From Trissonchulus latispiculum (taxonomy: Eukaryota > Nematoda > Enoplea > Enoplida > Ironidae), in NCBI GenBank assembly GCA_030248195.1, contig JASAND010007780.1, positions 46,638 to 110,637 of the forward strand: a DNA stretch of 64,000 nucleotides. The letters run 5' to 3'. Numbering within the stretch: position 1 is the first letter of the stretch; each line of letters starts with the position of its first letter. The notes beneath the pieces are model-generated. The model had not been told where the DNA came from. It made no database searches and saw only the letters and a program-made list of their open reading frames with translations. The position numbers were made by a program, and so were the translations under genes. Of the stretch, positions 1-10,417 are shown in pieces.

Positions 1-797
1 GATTTTGGATTAACATTGAAAGATTAACTTGCGCAACTCTTCAGCAAGTACCAAAGCAGATTAATTTTAGTTACCGAAGTTGCACGGAGGGCGGGCATTA
101 GTTTTTAATGAAATTTAGGATCATATCAAGGAAGTCCCCCCTATTAGCAAAATTGGTCAATTTCAACAGCATGCTGCTGGCGACTGATACAATGTTAGAC
201 CTTAAATCGCACATCGTTGGAAAGCTGACGACATGCTCTGTGCAGTGGTATAATACATTTTGCTATAGGTTGTCTCTAGAAAATGTTATCTTGAAAACTT
301 TGCCAAAATTTGTCGTTTTGGTGGATTTTTCTAAACTTTGACAAGTAAAACTTTGTAGGTGTAAGCTGCAGCAAAATGGCTTACAGCATTGGAGCTTACA
401 ACATTTTTAAAAAAACAATATGAATATGAAAAGTAAGCATGTCTTTAGGTATAGGAACGATATGATATAGGAACGGTAAAGGAAAAATATAAGAACGATT
501 TAGTTAAATTATTTGTTAAATTCACTAGATGTTCACTAGATGTTCACTACAGCTAAACAGTTAAGTTACTTTGAGCTAGGCAAATTTTAGTTTCAGTCAA
601 TAGTTTGCTGGTGTTACTTTTTGCTTACAAAACTTAATGGGTTTTCAGTCTGTAGGTATGCCATTTCAGGTTTTCTCTGAGAAAACGTAACATGCAAACC
701 TGAATGTGGGTCGTGCGGGTCGTGAGTTTTGTATGAACACCCGTATTTAACACGTGTAGATAGTCTATGTAGAAGGCCCTGCTTTTGGTCACCTATG
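1..797. other. AT-rich non-coding stretch
   Basis: No gene is recognised here. The longest open frame (108-341, 77 codons) has no domain I recognise and low-complexity AT-rich composition. I treat it as chance or as an eroded repeat. Confidence 0.5.
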
Positions 798-816
798 ACT
801 ATGACTAGTGTTTGAG

Positions 817-962
817 GCCGGCCGGGGTTTCACCGGCCGGCCGATCGCCGGCCGGCCCGGCCGAGCCCATCGGCCGGCCGGCCGGTGAGCCGGCCGGCCG
901 GCCGGCGGCCGGTGAGTCCGTAGGCCGGCCGGTGGCCGGCCGGTCGGAAGCTACCGGCCTAG
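817..962. repeat. GGCCGG minisatellite, left arm of MITE
   Basis: Dense overlapping GGCCGGCC palindromes broken by short spacers such as GTGAGTCCGTA. It is extremely CpG-rich against AT-rich surroundings and roughly complementary to the block at 1129-1279. Confidence 0.85.
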
Positions 963-1128
963 AGCACTTTGCAGTGCAGTTATAATAACTACTAAGATAA
1001 TTATTTTCGGACGTTATCTTGGAAAAATAGCACAGCATAGCATAGAAAATTAGCATAACTAGATTTGGAGTTCATTTTAAGCTTAGTTGCTTTATTTTGT
1101 AAATTTCTGATTGGTGATTTGTATCCCA

Positions 1129-1279
1129 GCCGGCGGCCGGCCGGCCGGCCGGTCGGCCGTTAGCCGGCCGGCCTCACCGGCCGCCGGCCGGGCGGCCGGC
1201 CGTTAGCCGGCGGCCGGCCGGCGAGCAAAAGTTGTCGGCCGGCGGCCGGCCGCCGGCCGGCTTAGGCCGGCCGGCCTCA
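1129..1279. repeat. GGCCGG minisatellite, right arm of MITE
   Basis: Second block of GGCCGG/CCGGCC repeats with spacers such as GTTAG and CTTA, closing the element at the right TIR. Together with the left block it could form a long GC-rich foldback. Confidence 0.85.
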
Positions 1280-1294
1280 AACACTAACTATGAC

Positions 1295-3452
1295 ACTAAA
1301 ACTAACTTTTTAATTGGTTTTAGCGGCAGTTTTTCTGCATTCGTAGTGTCATTTTTCTTTCTTGTTTAGTTTTTGCATAAACATTGAATTTAAATTATCT
1401 CTAAAATATCAAGTTTTGTTTAATATTTCCTTTAACCTTTTTTAATACTTATTTTAAAAAATTCATTATCTGGAAACAGCTGGACGCATGGTAAGAAAAT
1501 GAAAATGTGTATTTCATTAAATCTAGCTGGTCACTAATTCGTATCCTTATTCATTAAATTAACTTAATATACATCTTGTTGTTGACACGGGTGAACTGGA
1601 GAACTAAAGCCAAGCAACGCTTTTGCAATTTTTAAGTAAATTATACAAACTTTTTAAATTAGTGATAATTTCTTCTTAATATGATATCAAATTTAGTCAT
1701 TACACTTCGTTACAACATGAACAACGTGGATTAGCACAGGCTCGGGCTCTGGTTGTAGGAGGCTAGGCTTGCACTGAAAAAATTTGCAAGTACATATAAA
1801 TTACAGTAATGTGTTGCCAAATTGAAACTGATATTGGCATAAAACTGTCAAGTTTTGATTATTCGGAAGAAAGTTGATGTTTTCACATTCAAAATGATTC
1901 TTTGCAGATTTGAGCCAAAATCTGTACAAAATCACTACTTTTAACGATTTCTATATAGCGATAGTTTTTTAGAAATTGCTAAAATTTGCGTAAATATTTG
2001 CAATTTTACTGGTTTACCGTCTTTCCCTTCTTGCCGAGGGGTTTTTCATTTTTGTTTGGTTTTTGGTTTTTTGTCTGCACCCTCTTTCCTCAGGTTATCC
2101 TGTGCCAGTCCTTGCCCACGTATTAACTTAAAAGGATGTTAATTGCAGAGAAAAGATTCGTTTAAACTTAACCTAAACATAAAATTAACTTTTCGGGAAA
2201 TGTTTTGTGTTGTTATTGGTTTCTAAAATTCATTATGATCAAACCGATCATAATAACAGAAATAAAAATCAAACGGCAGCTCCTCGTGGATGGGCATTTG
2301 CAAGTCTAAATTTTTCTCTACCACTTGAGGCATGTCAGCGAACGAATCTTGCAGACTGGGACAAATGTACAATTTATACTTAATATCTTTTGATTTGACT
2401 CGGTTAAACGGATAAACAACCGGAACTTAACTATTTTTCAGGCCAGGTGAAACGGCAAAGCATTTACAATAAGTTTTTGAATCGGTTTCGAACTAAAGGA
2501 ATTAACGTTGTTTAAAAACATGCTTTAATCACTGTTAATTAACAGTAATAATTTTAATTTTTGTTTACGTTTCCATTTTTATAAGTTTACTTGAATAATT
2601 TTTCAAGAATAAGCGGGAAAGCTTTTATTTGTTACATATTAAATTAGCATACAGTTTAAATCCGTACTAATAATAATATTCTGTTGTATTAAGTATATTC
2701 TATAATTGTACAAATGATTTCGAGGTATTCCATTACAATTTTATGAACTTTCTGACAAATGCTGTATGTAAACCATGGTAAATGTGTGTTAAAATATAAG
2801 TGTCAATACTAGCAGTGTCCATACTCAACCTAATAAGTGTCCGTACTAGACAAGCTGAATCCTATGTAAAATGCAGTTTTAGTCTCGAGTGTCCGTACAT
2901 AGCGAGCTTACCCTAAGTTTTCTGTTTTGGTAACTTCTGACTATGTTTTGCATATACACATTATATATATTATTACTTTTATGATACAATTATTTCGGTT
3001 CTGGCCTGATTCCTCAATCGAAAATAATTCAAAGAATTTATATCTTTCTGATATATATAGTCATTGGCATTACGCGCTATGAAAAACACGCCAGAGTACC
3101 ATTTCAATTATTTTTGTTTTTTCCATTATTAACTGAGAAATTAATGACACAAATCAAAATCTAACCTTAGAAACATGCTTTGGTAAATTTTCTAAGTAAG
3201 CATGCATGCTCTGGCGAAATGGCGTTGTTCGATCTCCTACTTGTTATTAATGTTTGTGCGGCAAGATGGAAAGTGCCAAAATCATAAATTTACCACTCGC
3301 ACCATCATTGTCTAATTATTACTTTCAACTGATAATCGATCTCAGGGCCTTCTCGGCAAGCGAGTTAAACGAGCTACAAAGAGTTAAAATTAACTCAATC
3401 CTCTTCCCGTACAGGAATAAAATAATGAACCAATTCATTTGAACCAGATTGC
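1295..3452. other. AT-rich intergenic stretch
   Basis: No coding region, RNA gene or clear repeat was recognised over about 2.1 kb. The 62-codon open frame at 3254-3442 shows no recognisable domain and is not called as a gene. Confidence 0.5.
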
Positions 3453-4735
3453 AGTATTATACTCAAGTATGACCAAAACATCTTGGAATCGAACTGTGAG
3501 CGCTTGTCCTGGGATAACATTTCAAGGTAGCCCATATAAAGTATACATTTTCAGAATTCTCAGAAGGAGGAAAATCTTCTAAACCCCTAGTATACGGTCG
3601 GTATCAGGTTACCGGATACTAACTCTATAAAAACTGCTGATTTGGAAGGAACAAGCTAATTAACCCATACTCAAGCACGGTGGTCCTTTGCCCAAAACAT
3701 TTCCGAATATCAGATCACATCAGGTCCATGTGAGGTAAGGATGTCTAGGTTACAAAAACCGCAAAGCAAGATGGGTTTGTCCTATAGCTTGGCTCATTAG
3801 ATTTTTCAATGCCTCGGGTCGAAATTAGTCTGAATACAAGATTTCGCGGAATTTCAACAAACACCGCGTGATCTATGGTCGTATCCGGTTCGAAAAAACC
3901 AGGAAAAATTGGTTTTTTGGCCTTGTGATTTTTAGCCATCTCCAAAATGCTATGATCCAAAATCACAGCAGATATGAAGTAAATTGAGAATTGGACTAAT
4001 TAGGGCTATACCAAATATCATTTTAATGAAATAGTATGCCTTCCGGACCAACCGGATACTGAGAAGATAGCCCATCAAATCTCAAATTGCAAAGCTCAGA
4101 ACCGGAAATGGATCGAGTTTAAGATTGTTTTGACACCGGTAAAATGAAGACAGCCTCCCAAACATTCATTGTGCCCAAAACTAACATTTTTATCCGCAAT
4201 TCCGGGGAATTATTTCCGATCCGCAAACCAATCTTCCGGTTTTCTTTCGAACCAGATACGACCATAAATCACGCAGTTTTATTCAAACCAGACGAAGTTT
4301 TGTATACAGACTAATTTCGATCCGAGGGATTCAAACATCCAACCAGAGAAGCTGTAGGTCCAACCCATTTTGCTGTGCTCTTATTTTTAACTTAGACATT
4401 TGGTTACTGGACACGTAAGATTTCCGGAAATGTTTTGGGCCAAGGACTAAAGTCTTAGAGAATGGATAATTAATTACTTTAAGTAATTAGTTTAATTAAT
4501 TAATGATTAATTAGTATTTCCTTCCGAATCTGACACGTATTTATCGATTTAGCATCCGGTAACCGGATACCGACCAAATAGTTTGAGTTTAGCGTGTTCT
4601 ACTCCTTCTGAGGATTCTAAAAAAATATATATATAGTTTATATGGGATACCTTCAAATGCTAACTCAGGCCAGGCGCTCACAGTTCGGTTCCAAGATTTT
4701 TTGGTCAGACTTGAGTTGAATAGTTCTTTTAACTC
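3453..4735. mobile_element. Foldback element with long imperfect inverted arms
   Basis: The left arm (about 3453-3930) and right arm (about 4220-4735, reverse complement) share many blocks. Examples are ACTCAAGT..GACCAAAA near both ends, the CGAACTGTGAGCGC block, the GGTTACCGGAT block, GCCCAAAACATTTCCG, and TCGAAATTAGTCTG. They differ by scattered substitutions and small indels. The arms surround a spacer of about 290 bp. No transposase frame is visible and I found no sure target duplication, so the exact ends are approximate. It is either a non-autonomous DNA transposon with long TIRs or an inverted duplication. Confidence 0.7.
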
Positions 4736-4941
4736 GCAAGAGATTGGCCCTCAAGTGCTAAAGTAATTGTGTAAAAGTTTCTTACGTATATGAAAAATAA
4801 GATGATGATGCAATCCTGTCGAAACAGTAAACATAATATTGCAGTTTGCGACGAAAATCTCAAAGATTTTATGAATGTACATATGTCTTTATGTCAGCTA
4901 TCACTCAAGAATGCTAAAGTGTTCAAGTTAAAGTGTTAAGC

Positions 4942-6390
4942 ATGAACAGGGTTTTGCTTCTTAACATTCGTTCTAGGGAAGAGATGAATTTACAACCGCC
5001 GCTGATTCCATCTTACAAGCAGAACAACAGTTTTGAAGTCCTCTACAGGAAATTTGGAACTGCGGTCAGCTTCGACAAAAGGCTGGAGGCGATTCAAGCC
5101 ATTCGCAAGCAGCTCTCTGTGTTGCATAATCCCAAAATTGATGAAATCATCAAATCGGGCATTGTAAAGTATATCGTCAAAGTCCTCAGCAATAGCTTCA
5201 TGGAAACAGCAATCAGAGTGGAAGCTGCTTGGATTCTAACCAACGTCGCCAGTGGAAAAAGCCGACATACCGAGTACGTCGTCATCTGTGGAATTCTGCC
5301 GATTGTCGTTCGCATTATCCAGGCGGAAGCACCACCTGGAGATGAAAGTTGGGACTCTTTGGTTGAGCAGAACGTCTGGATCGTTGGCAATATTGTCGGA
5401 GATGGGGCCAAACTTCGAGCTGTGGCCCTGGACCAGGGCGTCTTCCAAGTGTTGCTAAATTTGCTCCGACGAAACGAATTCAACGGGCCGATCGCTGGGC
5501 CGATCCTGCAACACTCGTTGTGGGCAGTCGGAAATGTGTATCGTCACGGCGCATTCCCCGGTTCCCTGCAGATGGCAAATGAATATTTGGAGGTCCTCAA
5601 AGAGATACTGCCCAGTCATGAGGATAATTTTCTCCACCTGACCTGGATAGCCTGGTCTCTCCACTACATCGGGAACTGTGACCACGATCATGCCCGACTG
5701 ACATCGGAAGACGTCATTCTCCAGTATGTGATCAGTGGCATCCAGCAACGCCAGTCCGTGCCGTTGATCAATGCTTGCCTCTGCATCCTGAAGCACATCG
5801 CTGAAGCAGACGGACAAGTCCTGTTCAGAATTATCCAAAAAAGTGCCTCATTTCTGACCAGCTTCAGGTTCCTCCTAAAACATCGGATGGATCGGGTCCA
5901 GTGTCGTGCCTTCACACTGATGGCGCTTTTTACGGAAAAAGCCAACGCAGAATTGGTTCAAGAAATTATTGATGCACAAATCTTTCCCATGCTCTGTCGT
6001 CCTATGAAACGCAGCCCGCTCTGCCGTAAGGAGGTATCGGCCCAAATTCTATTTAATCTTGTTTCAGGTGGCACTCTGGATCAGTTGGAATGGTTTGTGA
6101 AGGCTCACCTTTTCCAGGTGGTGGGTCGGAATCTGGCACCGAAAAGTTTGAAATTGCAAAAGAATCTTGCGGAATGTATCCTGTTGATATTGGAAAAATT
6201 TTGTGGTCCTCACTATTGTAACTATTTTAGAAAGGATCTGTCCTCAAAGGCTCAAGAAATTTTGGAACTTGCGGAAGCGGCTGGGTTGAAAAGTATGCTA
6301 TTGCGAAGTTTAAGTGGATCCGATCCGTGGGAATCCTATCAAGTGAAACTCATGATTCTGATAAGATATTATGATTATGAATGTTTTTGA
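4942..6390 (+). CDS. Importin-alpha-like ARM-repeat protein, intronless
   Basis: A 482-residue protein built of armadillo repeats, resembling karyopherin-alpha, the adaptor that binds nuclear-localisation signals for importin-beta. Signature segments are AAWILTNVASG (around residue 95), NVWIVGNIVGDG (around 145) and HSLWAVGNVYR (around 190); these keep the Trp/Asn pairs that line the NLS groove in the family. The later repeat LTWIAWSLHYIGN is diverged. The usual N-terminal importin-beta-binding domain, a basic cluster, is not seen, and the protein is a little shorter than typical importin-alpha (about 520). The start is taken at ATG 4942; an upstream in-frame GTG is not used, and ATG 4984 is an alternative. 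A single long exon with an intact frame suggests a retrocopy or a lineage-specific paralogue. Whether it still transports cargo is unknown. Confidence 0.85.
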   Translation: MNRVLLLNIRSREEMNLQPPLIPSYKQNNSFEVLYRKFGTAVSFDKRLEAIQAIRKQLSVLHNPKIDEIIKSGIVKYIVKVLSNSFMETAIRVEAAWILTNVASGKSRHTEYVVICGILPIVVRIIQAEAPPGDESWDSLVEQNVWIVGNIVGDGAKLRAVALDQGVFQVLLNLLRRNEFNGPIAGPILQHSLWAVGNVYRHGAFPGSLQMANEYLEVLKEILPSHEDNFLHLTWIAWSLHYIGNCDHDHARLTSEDVILQYVISGIQQRQSVPLINACLCILKHIAEADGQVLFRIIQKSASFLTSFRFLLKHRMDRVQCRAFTLMALFTEKANAELVQEIIDAQIFPMLCRPMKRSPLCRKEVSAQILFNLVSGGTLDQLEWFVKAHLFQVVGRNLAPKSLKLQKNLAECILLILEKFCGPHYCNYFRKDLSSKAQEILELAEAAGLKSMLLRSLSGSDPWESYQVKLMILIRYYDYECF

Positions 6391-6713
6391 CTTTATATAA
6401 TAATTGCAGTGATAATGACAGACTCAGACTGTGGCTGAACGACCTTTTCAGGGTGCAGTCTGCGCTAATTCAATATCTCCAGAAACTGTTCAGTAGGAAC
6501 TGTAAATGAATTTGGTGTAATATCTGACTAGTTTCGTGTAATCCTCACAACAATGCTAATTTTCAGTAAAATTAAACTGAACTGGGCGAGTCCATAAAGA
6601 TTTGTATGAAACATGCCAGTCAAATCCACAATATGCATCGAAAACATATCCAGCCTTGATGGTTCTAGCAAATTCCATTTCAGCACGCAAAATTTTCGCC
6701 AAGAGTGCAGAAT
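6391..6713. other. Downstream flank of the importin-like gene
   Basis: About 320 bp with no recognised feature. No AATAAA polyadenylation signal stands out immediately after the stop codon. Confidence 0.4.
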
Positions 6714-6796
6714 TATATATATAAATAAATAAATATATATATAGTATAATATAATATATAATATAATATATATATAATATATATAAATATATATAA
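6714..6796. repeat. AT microsatellite
   Basis: A run of TATA/ATAAATA units abutting the left end of the next inverted-repeat element. It may be an AT-rich target preferred by that element. Confidence 0.9.
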
Positions 6797-7290
6797 GAAG
6801 AAGAGTAGGCCACTAGAGGTCTTCTCTTCTTGGCATTTTCGGCCAGAATACGCGAATGTTCCCCCGTTTGGTGGGGGTAGCTCTCTTCGACAAAGCATAC
6901 CCCCTCCATTTGGTGGGGGGAGGGGTAGAGCAGAGGATTACGGTAGGTTTTGCTCTATTCGAAAGTGGAAAGGGGTAGGCAGGCACACTGGGTTCCCTTT
7001 TGGCGGGGTGGTAAGCAAAAGGGGTCCCCGTTTGGGGGGTTAGGGGTCGCCAACAGCCAATCAGATTCAGCCGTCCTGGCCTGCCTTGGCGACCCCCCCC
7101 CTCCCAAACTGGGACCCCCTACTGCCTACCCCCTCCCCACCAAACGGGGACCCCTTTTGGCTACCCCCCCTCCAGACAGGGACCTCTTTTGGCTACCCCC
7201 CACCACCAAACGGGGGAACATTCGCGTATTCTGGTCGGAGCACAAACTCAATGCCAAGAAGAAAAGCCCTCTAGTGGCCTGCTCTTCTTC
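6797..7290. mobile_element. C/G-rich MITE with long TIRs
   Basis: The left end GAAGAAGAGTAGGCCACTAG is mirrored by the right end CTAGTGGCCTGCTCTTCTTC. Homology continues inward through CGCGAATGTTCCCCCGTTTGG on both arms (about 150 bp or more each). TATA-type sequence lies on both sides, suggesting TA-rich target choice. The core holds repeated blocks of homopolymer C with AAACGGGGACCCC. The open frames here (6556-6909, 6950-7377) are low-complexity artefacts. Confidence 0.75.
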
Positions 7291-7382
7291 TATATTATAA
7301 AGGAATTAATTATGGACTCTTGCTTTCAGGGAACAATACATGATCTGCAACTTATGCAACAGTTCGCACAATTTTAGGAAAG

Positions 7383-7386
7383 TATA
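7383..7386. repeat. Target site duplication, left (TATA)
   Basis: Four bases TATA immediately before the 5' LTR match the four after the 3' LTR (46750-46753). A 4-bp duplication fits Ty3/gypsy-class integration. Because the site is AT-rich, chance agreement cannot be excluded. Confidence 0.6.
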
Positions 7387-7774
7387 TGTAATGAAATTAC
7401 TATTTTTGTCACTATAATTGTTGTTTTATTCAGTAAAAAGATGTTTTGCGTTCTTACAGCCTCACCTAGCAACCAGGAATAGGTTAACAAATTAATACAA
7501 AAACGGCCTAACTAAAGATGAATCTAGGCCTTAAAGGAAAACTAACTAGAAAGGAGGAAATCAGCGAGTTATTAGTTGATTCTTATTGAAGATCTCGTGG
7601 CCAGTCCAGCGTTTATGCCAGGTAATTACGTGTAAAAAGGATTAGTATCTGCAACTGTCAATTATAACCTGTAATTGTATTATGTGTCTGTCAAAACTGC
7701 CAGAATTGCCTTGAAATCTCAACAACCCAATTAATTAATAGGACTTAACTAATGTGGTTTAACCGTATTCATGC

Positions 7775-7789
7775 GGCCGTATTGAGGCC
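7775..7789 (+). other. GTATTGA stem-loop (GGCC stem)
   Basis: GGCC-GTATTGA-GGCC: a 4-bp stem around a 7-nt loop. The same loop recurs at several sites in the element with different, still complementary stems. The 3' LTR copy (42800-42814) has loop TTATTGA. Confidence 0.6.
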
Positions 7790-7867
7790 CTTGAACTACC
7801 TTAATCAGCGAACTTAATAGGTGTTAAAGTCACTTAAATTGTGTGTAATTAATAAGGTTATCTCAAC

Positions 7868-7925
7868 TCTTAGTGCAAGGATTCGAACCTTTGACCTCTT
7901 GCCCTTACGCTACACGTATGGGACG
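7868..7925 (-). other. tRNA-like fragment (T-arm/B-box)
   Basis: On the minus strand GGTTCGAATCC (7879-7889) is a perfect T-arm/B-box, preceded by TAGCGTAAGGGCAAGAGG, which resembles an A-box but lies too close. No matching 5' acceptor stem is found, so this is not an intact tRNA. It may be a SINE or tRNA fragment captured in the part of the 5' LTR missing from the 3' LTR. Confidence 0.35.
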
Positions 7926-7939
7926 GCCGTATTGAGGCC
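7925..7939 (+). other. GTATTGA stem-loop (GGCC stem, second copy)
   Basis: GGCC-GTATTGA-GGCC, with flanking GGGA and TCCC able to extend the stem across a bulge. It lies in the segment absent from the 3' LTR. Confidence 0.6.
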
Positions 7940-7985
7940 TCCCACGATTGCGCAAACCCTCATTACCTCAGCCTTGTGCAAGGGC

Positions 7986-8001
7986 GGTCGTATTTGAGAC
8001 C
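7986..8001 (+). other. GTATTGA-type stem-loop (GGTC/GACC stem)
   Basis: GGTC-GTATTTGA-GACC: the stem bases differ from the GGCC copies but remain fully complementary. The loop has one extra T. Confidence 0.55.
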
Positions 8002-8424
8002 CGCTTAATTTTCCTGCCCTTGTCATCTTCACGTCAGCGTTGCATAACGGCCAATTTCGGCCTAAATCCCTCTTAAATAACAAGAAGTCACACGTTAACT
8101 CACTTTATTACAACACTTACACAACAGTTAAAAACCTCTACACAATACCAACACTTGTTATACTTTACTTCCTGAAACAACAAAAAAGTACAAGTTAAAT
8201 TACGCATTTTAATTCTTACGTATTAGTTTTAATTTCATTTTTCAGGGAGTTTCCCTCTTCTTCTCTCCCTTTCACGGGCCGGCCTTTCATCTTAGGCCGC
8301 CCGCCTGTTTGTCTGGAGAGCGTGGAAAGCTCCCAGACCTTGCGTGAACAAATGCCATTCATGCATTCATTCACGTAAGTCCTACAATTGTGACCTCACA
8401 AGGGTCACAGGGGTGACCTCCCCC

Positions 8425-8459
8425 TATATAAGGCTGAATTCAGCCTTGCACTACTCAGT
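8425..8459 (+). promoter_or_regulatory. LTR core promoter: TATA box, palindrome, initiator
   Basis: TATATAAG (8425-8432) lies about 32 bp before the initiator-like TCAGT (8455-8459), the usual arthropod spacing. A perfect 16-bp palindrome AGGCTGAATTCAGCCT (8431-8446) fills most of the gap. The same layout recurs in the 3' LTR (43132-43166). Transcription would run rightward and place the R region start here. Confidence 0.65.
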
Positions 8460-8685
8460 ATAAAGTGTAGGTAGACAAACAAATACAGACAATATATACA
8501 TATACAATAATAATAGGAACTTAGGTACTTAAGTTGTTCATTACATAGGTACTTATTAGTAGTTCTCAGTATAAAGTGTAGGTAGACAAACAAATACAGA
8601 CAATATATACATATACAATAATAATAGGTACTTAGGTACTTAAGTTGTTAATTACATAGGTACTTATTAGTAGTTCTAGGTAAGT
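8454..8685 (+). repeat. 111-bp tandem repeat at the LTR start site (2 copies)
   Basis: Copies begin CTCAGTATAAAGTGTAGG at 8454 and 8565, so the initiator-like CTCAGT is itself duplicated. The 3' LTR has three copies, showing repeat-number variation between LTRs. Confidence 0.85.
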
Positions 8686-10195
8686 TAATATTTTTTAGTT
8701 CTAACTTAGGTACCTACTATTCTTACGTAAGTTGTTTTCGTCTTTTGGGTCCTTGATGAAACAAACAGGTGCGTCTCGTTTGCTTCTAATAAGCAAAGGA
8801 GACCTCTTTTAGTCGGCCGCTGGAGGACCCCCTGGAGAAGAGAAGTCTCCCGCCCTTACAGGGTATGGGGGCACGGTGTTCATCCCCGGTTTCATTGCCC
8901 TTGAGCCAGGAGTGCCACCTCGAATGATGACTGCAACCGTGGAGGAGGGGCCAGCTCCTCAAGGCAGATGTCCTACACAGTCTCCTGTTACCTTCCCACG
9001 TTCGTGGTAAGTTTCTGGAGGACCAAGTTGCTAGAAATATTGGAGCTTCTGTTTACTCCAAATTTATGAGCTCCAGCAGTGACCCCTAAAACTTGCTACC
9101 AAAAATCCGACCTTTGGCCGTCTAACTTTTGAATTAGGGGTCACCTGTTCCCATTAAGTTTGGGGTCCTCCAACCGCCAGACGCGCCTGTGGGCTGCTGT
9201 AGGTCAAGACTCGGCAGCCCAATAGGAAAAGCGTGATCATCACAAGCAGCCAATCAGCTGCAAGAAGCTTTAAGGCCAGCCCCCTACTGGGTTCTCGACT
9301 GCAATTAGCAGTTTCCAGTCAGTGCTTGGCTGGCAGTCGGGGAGAGAGGCTGGTCTCTCTTCCCTAATAACATTAGCATTACCTTTTTCCCCTATTGTCC
9401 GTATGCACCCGGGAGAGGTGTGTCTTGCGCCAATTATATGGAGGCCTGGACTATAGCACCCCTCCCCTTCCCCCCATTTCCCCTAGGGTTTTCCATTTCA
9501 GGTCCTGCCAGCCATGCACTCACGTTCCTGGCCGCCCCCGTGAGCCCATATGTCTTCGGACGGCTCACGGGGTGCACTGTTTCTGACCCGGGGACCCTTA
9601 TGCCTGAGAGGCGGTCCCTAAGACCATTTTTTCTACATTTTTGGGCGAATGCCCCTTTGTTTTCTTTATGTTTGTACTTGCGAGGGTGTGGGCCTTTCGC
9701 CCCACCCTCTGGGGTATTTTTGATGGGTTTTGTGCTCTCCCTCTAGTGGTTTGCGAGCAGTTGAACCTCGCAAACCACCCTCATCAAACGGTTTTTTCTA
9801 ATCACTTTGCCCGTTTTCCATACCTTTCTTAAAAGGCCTCCTTTTTGGCCCTATTTCTGGGCAAACATTTTTAAGTTTGCACCTCTCAAACCACCTTCAA
9901 ACTGTCGTTTTTTTATCTCTTTTCAACATTTTCGGTTCTCACCCCAAAACCCAATTTTATATCCTAAAATCAACATAAACTTGGGTAGTTAGTCTTAAGG
10001 AGTACCCTCACCTACCCACCTTGAGGAAGGGGAGTTAGGCCACTCCCCGGGAGTAGGTCTTTCAGGTTAGGACCCCCCTTATCCCCACAGCCGGCAACTA
10101 GAGTCACTGTCATAACCTTGTCTTGTTTTAATCATTGCCGGTTTAAAACATGAGGCTTCATGAAATACCTTAAAACCAGAAAATCTACCTTTTAA

Positions 10196-10417
10196 ATGTT
10201 GTTTAACTTACTAATTATTCAGGTGTTAACAGGGGAATACCGGCTCCCCCTTTTAATTAAAGCTGTCCTTAGCATATTTCTTGTAATAATTGCTATAACG
10301 GCAATCATTGTCCCCATTGGCTTTTGCACATATAAAACGAAAACACACACGGGTGATCACATGGGAATGGCCATTTCTGGGCCATTCCCGAAATATAACA
10401 CTTTCACGCAGTCGTAG
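10196..10417 (+). CDS. Small membrane protein ORF inside the 5' LTR
   Basis: A 73-codon ATG-initiated frame with one strongly hydrophobic segment (residues about 18-44: PLLIKAVLSIFLVIIAITAI and following) and a polar tail rich in Lys, Thr and His. The 222 nt are identical to 44452-44673. An acceptor-like ATTATTCAG ends at 10222, in frame with the rest. It resembles a transmembrane anchor plus cytoplasmic tail, as at the end of an envelope protein, but I do not recognise the family. Coding status is unproven: LTR identity alone could preserve it. Confidence 0.45.
   Translation: MLFNLLIIQVLTGEYRLPLLIKAVLSIFLVIIAITAIIVPIGFCTYKTKTHTGDHMGMAISGPFPKYNTFTQS

Larger units (their letters stand above)
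806..1286. mobile_element. hAT-like MITE made of CCGGCC repeats
   Basis: The ends are inverted copies: the left begins TAGTGTTTGAGGCCGG and the right ends in its complement, CCGGCCTCAAACACTA. The element is flanked by an exact 8-bp direct repeat ACTATGAC (798-805 and 1287-1294). An 8-bp duplication with short TIRs of this kind is the hallmark of hAT-superfamily insertions. The body is two GC-rich blocks of GGCCGG/CCGGCC around an AT-rich core of about 165 bp with no transposase, so it is non-autonomous. The arms can fold back on each other. The hAT assignment rests on duplication length and TIR form, not on a transposase. Confidence 0.8.

Noticed and set aside
7868..7925. Functional tRNA gene
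   Set aside because: Only the T-arm is convincing; no acceptor stem or proper anticodon arm can be formed.
9395..9832. LTR ORFs at 9420-9746 and 43764-44090
   Set aside because: Proline/phenylalanine-rich frames of a pyrimidine-rich tract. They are not conserved in frame between the two LTRs.
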